NCBI RefSeq assembly: GCF_029633865.1
Contig: NC_079211.1
Span: forward strand, 142,395,345-142,459,344
DNA from: Lampris incognitus
Lineage: Eukaryota; Chordata; Actinopteri; Lampriformes; Lampridae
DNA: 64,000 bases
Direction: 5' to 3'
In this document: piece after piece, positions 57,629 through 64,000 of the stretch
Numbering within the stretch: position 1 is the first letter of the stretch
Layout of the letters: each line of letters starts with the position of its first letter
Program-made: the position numbers and the translations under genes
The notes under the pieces: model-generated
What the model was told of the DNA's origin: nothing
Seen by the model: the letters and a program-made list of their open reading frames with translations, nothing else
The model's database searches: none

Positions 57629-59660
57629 TCACAGATATTTGAAGTTAAATTTTGAGCAGTCTGTGCTGCATTTGTTTCTTAAGTCTAACCATTTAATGGT
57701 CATCAGAGAGAAAATCCTCTCTACAAAGGCATTTGAGCCTGGCACACTGAGGACAAATGAGACAATGCTGAACATGTTGATCAAGATGGCTTTCCCTGTT
57801 TTGGAAAACTGCCACCCACTGCTCATTGGTGGATTTTGTGGTATCCTGTCTGGCTTTCTGTATTTCCTCCCTGCTAGCACAAAACTCTTCATAGAGTTGG
57901 TCCATACTGACTGTGTCTGTCATTTTGAGGGCAGCCACCACCTGCTTCAGGTCAGTGAAGGAGAGCTCCTCATGTAGGCCAACCAGTTTCAGTTTCATCA
58001 TTACATTTTCTGATGAGAAATCAAACCACTTGTCAATGTATGCAATGACAAGAGCCATAGAACTTCAGAAAGTCCTTTTGCTGTTTTGATCTTTGTGCAG
58101 ACACGTGTTTGTCTATCAGCTGCTTGGTCTGGTATCCAAAAAACTGTCTTGTATCCGCTGAAGCATCTTTGCTTTGAATTTTCCCACCTCCTCGTAGACA
58201 TCTGTGATGTAGAGCATTGTTTCCTCCAGCTTTCTAACTAGTGTGTCAAATCACACCCGACGTTGTGGAAAAAGCACAGATAAATCTCAGCAGCTCCAGT
58301 TTTTTTCTTCATCCTCAAAATGCCTCTTCAGTGCCACAGGACAGGTCTCCCCAAGGGACCTGAAGTATGAGGTGAGAGCTGGCCAGCTCTGCAGGAGACG
58401 ATCAACAGCTGGATGAAGAGACAGCCATCGCATGCAAAAATGACGGAGAATTTCACGCCACTCAATGTCAGCAAAAGCAAAAAATGCATGCAGTTCCTCT
58501 CTTCTGGAAGCACATACTGAGAAGTGGCTGTAGATCTTTGAAACGAGTGACTCAATATCCACTGACAGCTGATCGCAGGCGTGCTTGCAGGTGTTATGAG
58601 CTATGTGAGCTGGGCAATTAGCTTTCAGAATGCGACTGTTGGCGCTGCTCAAGAACTGGTAAACAGTGGTGTTTTCGAAAGTTGACGTTGGCATTAACTG
58701 CTGCATAGGCTGTGATGTGTTTAATATCCAGTTCATACATTTCCAGACAGTTCATCAGAGCTTGATGTATACCATTTGCAGTTTAATCACTGTCTTCATA
58801 AAAGTCAAGTAAGTTGCACCGCACTCCATCAGAAACAGAAAAATATCTCACGCACACTGGAAACATTTTTCTGTTTCCCTTGTTTGAGGCATTGGTGGCA
58901 ACTGAGTAAAACACAGGCTGACCTTCAGTCGGGGACAGATCTTCCAGAATATCCCACATAGTCTTTGGTCCTAAAACATTCATTGTGATCATCTCAGCTT
59001 TCGTTCTTCCCAAGTGCATCTTCTTCACAACATTTGAATCATGAAACAATGCACCGTTGAGCTTAACAAGACAGTTGGTGCTGTCGTAGCTGAGTCTATG
59101 TTTAACAGTATGATACACCTACGAGGCTTCACTTGCCGCAATTTTGTCATTTTCCACAGTAATGCACCAATATTGCTTGCACCTTTAGCTAGTGTGGCCT
59201 TTTTGTGCATTTCTGTGGAAGCATGCTGAGTCAGGTCATTCTCACCTCCATGGCCAACTGAGAATTCCCAGCGACATAAAGTACAGAAGGCTTTTGTTGA
59301 GTCACCACTGATGGGCTTAACCCATGTCTTTTTTTTTTTTACTTCCCATTGGTTATTGTAGCCACACAGTCTTTTTTGCAGGTTTATCCATATTTGCAGG
59401 TTAATCCATATTTCCACATGCCGAACTGACTGAGCAGCACCAGACTTTGCCGTAACTTTTTCTGTATTTGAAGGAATTGGCGCATTTACTGTACATGTAC
59501 AACTGATGCGCGTGAGGGGGCTGTGATTGGATGATGACAGGTGATTATTCTCACCCGTCGTGATCAGCACTGCTGTTGTATCAGATTTGATACAACTGTA
59601 AGAGTGCCCTCTAGTGGTAAGAGTAGAGTAGCAGTCAATAAATGGGACAAGGGAGGTCAC
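57629..59660 (-). pseudogene. hAT transposase with TTF/BED-type zinc finger
   Basis: From right to left: zinc finger AFCTLCRWEFSVGHGGENDL...HKKA (around 59240-59300), then pieces with DSTNCLVKLNGALFHDS, MWDILEDLSP, ANCPAHIAHNTCKHACDQL, FCMRWLSLHPAVDRLLQSWP, and the dimerisation end VPGSNAFVERIFSLMTIKW (57630-57720). Many frame changes separate the pieces. A decayed transposase. Confidence 0.85.
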
Positions 59661-59737
59661 GTATGGGACAAGTCAATTTGGCCCAATATAAGGGACATCC
59701 CGGCTAATACGGGACAGTTGGCAACCCTGGGTATATC

Positions 59738-60040
59738 CCCTTCCAAAACATTTAATCTCATTTAAAAGCTAATTTCACGCACAACAAACATACTTTAGTT
59801 AATGATTACATTATATGTAGATTGTGCTGCAAATGTGTGTCTATTTGTATTTTCATTTGTATTTTGACTATTTGCAATATATTTTATTTTTGTTATTTTG
59901 TACCACTGAGGAGTTCCACTTAATTTCATTGTACAGCTGTGCAATGACAAATAAAGGCAGGCAGGCAGGCATTCATTCATTCATACTCACTACTCTTCTA
60001 TGTTTTCGCAATTTTCTGTAAAATGGCATCAGCAGCCTAC
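59738..60040. other. MSMB D upstream flank
   Basis: Continues the 5' flank seen in copies A-C (CATTTAATCTCATTTAAAAGC, CGCAATTTTCTGTAAAATGG) with a roughly 190-base insertion (about 59805-59985) ending in GGCA and ATTC repeats. Confidence 0.6.
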
Positions 60041-60509
60041 TACACAACAAACGTGAGCCCAATCGAATATAATTATTAAAATAAAACTTAAGGCTCCACC
60101 ATCCCCCCGACCCTGGGCAGGATAAGTGGTTTGGATAATGGATGGATGGATGGATGGGTGGATGGACTTAAATGATGATCTTTTACACAGAAAAACGCCA
60201 TTTAGACAGCTGGGTGGGCCGCACGCGCAGTGCTTCAGCCCTGAAACTCTGCCATCTGAACCAGCCCGCGTGAAGAAGACCTCCCGCGATGGCAACTTTC
60301 GGAGAATGGTTTTCTCCCCTGCAGGTTTCCTTCAGATTAAAATTTTACTTTAACTGAAGCTTAAATTAGTGCGAATTCCCTTGAAATTTAAATATCGTAC
60401 ATACCGAGTGGGACAACTTACAGACCAGACCGCCTTTAGTTGCTGAACTCAAGGACGACTGGCGAGTCACATGGAGGGGAGCAAACAGTAAGAGACGTGG
60501 TAGGAAGGT
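60041..60509. other. Non-coding DNA with an inverted ATCC-headed repeat
   Basis: 60100-60163 is the inverted head of the ATCC repeat, ending in GGATGGATGGATGG. The rest up to the gypsy-4 LTR is not recognised. Confidence 0.5.
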
Positions 60510-60721
60510 TGTAATAGAGTGATGTTCGTTGCCACCTTGTTGCTTTAATAGCAAATGCAGTTGGGGTGTTACTTTATGGTTGGCCAGGACATGAAATAGT
60601 CTGTGTACCCTTAGCCTCGCTGCAACCTGTTGTGTATCCTTCTCTCTGAGTTCTCCAAGTAAAGACGTGTGTGAGTTCATCACTCTTGCCTGATTGTTGA
60701 GAGCCGGCCCATTATATTACA
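60510..60721 (+). repeat. Gypsy-4 5' LTR
   Basis: Starts TGTAATAGAG and ends TATATTACA, 212 bases, followed at once by ATTGGCGACGAGGATATT, a primer-binding-like leader. The 3' LTR would lie beyond the window. Confidence 0.75.
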
Positions 60722-60867
60722 ATTGGCGACGAGGATATTAAAGAATACCTTCTTTGCATGAAAGGACTGTATAAGGGACCGTACACTTGTCGTACGAAAA
60801 CGAAACGAGTGTTTTGTGAAGGAACCAGGCACTTGTCAGGCTAACAGTTAGCATCAGACAGGCTAAC

Positions 60868-61127
60868 ATGGCCATGCAAGTGGGTCGTGTGGATGAATAG
60901 AACAAGTCAAAGGAGGATTTTGATTAATATCTGGAGCCTCTGGAGCACTGGATGTTGGCAAATGATGTCGACGATGACAAGAAGGTATGCGTGTTTCTTT
61001 CTGTGATTGGGGCGGACACTTACAAGCTGCTGAAGTATCTGGCATCTGCGACAGTACCAAGTACATTGCAAGAGCACAACTATGCTATTGGATACTGGGT
61101 CCGCAGTGTCAGTGGTATCTTGACAAA
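60868..61127 (+). pseudogene. Gypsy-4 gag N-terminal fragment
   Basis: Reads MAMQVGRVDE, stop, NKSKEDFD, stop, YLEPLEHWMLANDVDDDKKV...VFLSVIGADTYKLLKYLAS. It matches the start of gypsy gag proteins but contains two stops, and the Tc1 derivative follows about 20 codons after the last recognisable residues. Confidence 0.75.
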
Positions 61128-61129
61128 TA

Positions 61130-62326
61130 CACTACCGTTCAAAAGTTTGGGATCACCCAAACAATTTCGTGTTTTCCATGAAAAGTCACACTTATTCACC
61201 ACCATATGTTGTGAAATGAATAGAAAATAGAGTCAAGACATTGACAAGGTTAGAAATAATGATTTGTATTTGAAATAAGATTTTTTTTACATCAAACTTT
61301 GCTTTCGTCAAAGAATCCTCCATTTGCAGCAATTACAGCATTGCAGACCTTTGGCATTCTAGCTGTTAATTTGTTGAGGTAATCTGGAGAAATTGCACCC
61401 CACACTTCCAGAAGCAGCTCCCACAAGTTGGATTGGTTGGATGGGCACTTCTTTGAGCAGATTGAGTTTCTGGAGCATCACATTTGTGGGGTCAATTAAA
61501 CGCTCAAAATGGCCAGAAAAAGAGAACTTTCATCTGAAACTCGACAGTCTATTCTTGTTCTTAGAAATGAAGGCTATTCCATGCGAGAAATTGCTAAGAA
61601 ATTGAAGATTTCCTACACCGGTGTGTACTACTCCCTTCAGAGGACAGCACAAACAGGCTCTAACAGGTACTATTTAATGAAGATGCCAGTTGGGGACCTG
61701 TGAGGCGTCTGTTTCTCAAACTAGAGACTCTAATGTACTTATCTTCTTGCTCAGTTGTGCAACGCGGCCTCCCACTTCTTTTTCTACTCTGGTTAGAGCC
61801 TGTTTGTGCTGTCCTCTGAAGGGAGTAGTACACACCGGTGTAGGAAATCTTCAATTTCTTAGCAATTTCTCGCATGGAATAGCCTTCATTTCTAAGAACA
61901 AGAATAGACTGTCGAGTTTCAGATGAAAGTTCTCTTTTTCTGGCCATTTTGAGCGTTTAATTGACCCCACAAATGTGATGCTCCAGAAACTCAATCTGCT
62001 CAAAGAAGTGCCCATCCAACCAATCCAACTTGTGGGAGCTGCTTCTGGAAGCGTGGGGTGCAATTTCTCCAGATTACCTCAACAAATTAACAGCTAGAAT
62101 GCCAAAGGTCTGCAATGCTGTAATTGCTGCAAATGGAGGATTCTTTGACGAAAGCAAAGTTTGATGTAAAAAAAATCTTATTTCAAATACAAATCATTAT
62201 TTCTAACCTTGTCAATGTCTTGACTCTATTTTCTATTCATTTCACAACATATGGTGGTGAATAAGTGTGACTTTTCATGGAAAACACAAAATTGTTTGGG
62301 TGATCCCAAACTTTTGAACGGTAGTG
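61130..62326 (+). mobile_element. Palindromic Tc1 derivative with 535-bp arms
   Basis: Left arm 61130-61664 and right arm 61792-62326 are both 535 bases and inverted copies with only about two differences that I could find. The spacer is 127 bases. TA flanks both ends (61128-61129, 62327-62328). Each arm starts CACTACCGTTCAAAAGTTTG and carries the transposase N-terminus MARKRELSSETRQSILVLRN (plus strand from 61509; minus strand from 61947). On the minus strand the reading continues through the spacer (RKRSGRPRCTTEQEDKYIRV...TGPQLASSLNS). The catalytic domain is absent from both sides. Confidence 0.95.
61660..61947 (-). pseudogene. Tc1-like transposase DNA-binding domain fragment
   Basis: 95 open codons with a paired helix-turn-helix (YSMREIAKKLKISYTGVYYS; RLTGPQLASSL) joined by an RSGRPR hook-like stretch. 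It stops at the spacer/left-arm junction before any DDE residue. It could in principle still bind Tc1 ends. Confidence 0.82.
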
Positions 62327-62329
62327 TAT

Positions 62330-62686
62330 TACCAGACAAACCTCACCCGTTTTCCCTTAAAACCAGCTTACAGGTTAAAGCTGAACTCATACTCAAGCCA
62401 AAGTATTGCTGTTCGAGGGTACATAATGATACCAGTACAGTATGGGATACAGCAAGTCACTCTACCACTGGTCATTGTTAAGGGAGGCAGACCTGCTCTG
62501 ATTGGCCGGAACTGGCTAAAGAAGCTACAGCTGGACTGGAAACAGACTTTCACAGTACACAGAGTGCTAAAACAGGCACCGGGGAACCCTCAAGTCAAAA
62601 AGGTGATACATTGCCACCGGGCAGTGTTCTCTGAAGACCAAGGCTGCATTCAAGGTTTTCACAGCCAAAATCCACACAAAGCCTGA
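62330..62686 (+). pseudogene. Gypsy-4 protease C-terminus and linker
   Basis: PVQYGIQQVTLPLVIVKGG and PALIGRNWLKKLQLDW are the conserved end of gypsy protease before RT. It stops at 62684-62686. Confidence 0.8.
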
Positions 62687-62689
62687 TAC

Positions 62690-63475
62690 TAAACCAATCT
62701 TCTGTAAAGCTCACCCAGTTCCTTATGCACTCAAGGAAGCTGTAGAGAAGGAGCCAGATAGGTTGGAGAAAGTGAAAGTGATTTCAAAGACTGAGAAAGG
62801 TGAGTGGGCAGCTGCCGTGCCCAAGGTTGATAAAACAATCAGGATATGTGGTGACTATAAGGTCAGTGTCAATCAGTGTATCGAAGGGGAGACATACCCA
62901 CTACCCAATACTGAATATTTGTTTGCTACTTTTCCAGGAGGAACATCATTCAGTAAACTTGACCTTTCTCATGCCTACCAGCTGCAGCTGCAGTTAGATG
63001 AAGAGTCAGAGAAATATTTGACTATTAACACTCACAAGGGCCTGTACAAGTATCACTGCCTCAGCTATGGTGTTTCCAGTGCTCCCGCAATTTTTCAGTC
63101 TGTTATGGACCAGATTCTTCAAGGGCTGGACCATGTGACATGTTTTTGGATGATGTCCTCATCACTGCTTCCTCTGAGGAAGAGCACTTAAAAAGGCTGG
63201 ATGAGGTGCTCACAGGTCTGGAGCAACATGGTGTTAGAGTCAAACTTTCCAAATGCCATTTTCTTCAGAGCAGTGTGGAGTATCTGGGACATCGTATTGA
63301 CAAGGATGGCCTACACCCCACTGAAGAAAAAGAGGCAGCCGTAACAAATACACCTAAGCCAATAAACATCCTAGAACTGAAGTCTTTCTTAGGTCTTCTC
63401 AACTACTACAGCAGTTTCCTGGAAAGCCCATCCACCATTCTCCACCCTCTGCATAACCTGCTGCGAAAAGACTGA
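62690..63475 (+). pseudogene. Gypsy-4 reverse transcriptase
   Basis: Blocks: GEWAAAVPKVDKTIRICGDY, YPLPNTEYLFATFPGGTSFS, KLDLSHAYQLQL, YHCLSYGVSSAPAIFQSVMD, then after a one-base shift near 63139 the catalytic FLDDVLITAS, and LSKCHFLQSSVEYLGH. LLNYYSSFL follows. The shift splits the protein just at the active site. Confidence 0.9.
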
Positions 63476-64000
63476 ATGTGCTAAGGCATTTGAAGATGCC
63501 AAGCAACTATTGCAGCAGAACAAGGGGTTAGTACACTATAACACACACGTGCCACTGAAGATTGCATGTGATGCATCACCTTAGAGAGTGGGTGCTGTAC
63601 TTTCTCATGTCATGGAAAATGGTGAGGAAAGACCTGTGGCTTTTGCATCAAGGACACTAACCGAGGCTGAAAGGAAATATGCCCAAATTGGAAAAAAAAA
63701 GGCACTTGCCATCATCTTTAGAGTTAAAAAATTCCACAAATATCTGTATGGGAGGAAATTCACACTTTTCACAGATCACAAGCCAATGTTGGCCATACTG
63801 GGGCCAAAATCAGCAGTTCCAACCTTGGCAGTATTAAGGATGCAAGGCTGGACTATATTTCTCATGGCATACAACTATGAATTTGAATACAGGAAATCAG
63901 CTATTCATACAAATGCTGATGCTTTTTCACACCTACCCCAAGCCTCGGTGGACAGTACAGCAGAAGAGGGAAGTATCTTCAACTTCTCACACGTGGAGGA
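63476..64000 (+). pseudogene. Gypsy-4 RNase H, cut by window edge
   Basis: KIACDASP, then a TAG (63582-63584) in place of the usual Tyr, RVGAVLSHVMENGEERPVAF, RKYAQIGKKKALAIIFRVKK and LFTDHKPMLAILGPK are typical of the gypsy RNase H. The frame changes around 63474. It runs to the edge at NFSHVEE. Confidence 0.85.

Larger units (their letters stand above)
54725..59729 (-). mobile_element. hAT element upstream of MSMB D, split by a LINE
   Basis: GGTATATC is duplicated (54717-54724, 59730-59737); copies A-C have the empty site. Ends TCGGGTTGCCAACT and AGTTGGCAACCCTG are inverted except at the outermost bases. The transposase is on the minus strand (57629-59660). It sits about 150 bases upstream of the MSMB D start codon. 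Confidence 0.9.
60510..64000 (+). mobile_element. Gypsy-4 retrotransposon, continues past the right edge
   Basis: LTR, leader, partial gag, protease tail, RT and RNase H follow in Ty3/gypsy order. A palindromic Tc1 derivative (61130-62326) sits between gag and protease. Most of gag and the start of protease are deleted. Confidence 0.88.

Overview
The window looks like teleost fish genomic DNA. It has intron-split genes with GT-AG boundaries, long (TG)n and (TA)n runs, tRNA-derived SINEs, RTE/Rex-type, L2 and L1 LINEs, several Tc1/mariner elements, many hAT elements, and Ty3/gypsy plus Ty1/copia LTR elements. I see no bacterial, phage or CRISPR features. Calls rest on reading the sequence and comparing repeated copies with each other; no database search was run.

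The only host gene family I can support is a minus-strand array of four copies of a small secreted cysteine-rich protein of the beta-microseminoprotein (MSMB) family. Copy A (exons 1-2 at 2641-2643 and 1398-1479) runs off the left edge. Copies B (9926-12842) and C (34984-38866) are complete four-exon genes of 106 and 107 codons. Copy D (44687-54567) has a 2-base deletion in exon 3 and a large second intron filled with transposons. The copies belong to a segmental duplication whose unit is L2 fragment, (L1), MSMB gene, then gypsy/RTE remnants.

Layout: 1-1188 right end of a hAT element; 1189-2920 MSMB A; 2921-7701 nested gypsy, RTE and L2; 7716-9689 deleted L1; 9750-13119 MSMB B with a hAT in intron 2; 13120-22620 second copy of the gypsy/RTE/L2 block, split by a young copia element (13637-18614); 22627-23275 truncated L1; 23681-30618 gypsy-type gag-protease-integrase ORF split by a 4.5 kb hAT; 31074-32643 Tc1; 32746-33314 inverted-repeat MITE; 33376-34640 dispersed repeat and unassigned DNA; 34846-39132 MSMB C with a Tc1 in intron 2; 39257-41317 ZMYM1-like hAT; 41318-41800 second copy of the dispersed repeat; 41801-44549 decayed gene of an uncharacterised FEN/XPG-like nuclease family; 44550-60040 MSMB D with gypsy, two nested hATs, an LTR-like insertion containing a Tc1, and a hAT containing a Rex3-like LINE; 60510-64000 another gypsy element split by an almost perfectly palindromic Tc1 derivative.

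Almost every transposon ORF is broken by frameshifts or stops. Because the gene block exists in several copies, empty sites in one copy prove insertions in another. This gives target-site duplications for most elements and a relative order of events. The most unusual items are the MSMB array itself, the nuclease-like gene at 42265-44324, and the 1.2 kb palindromic Tc1 at 61130-62326.
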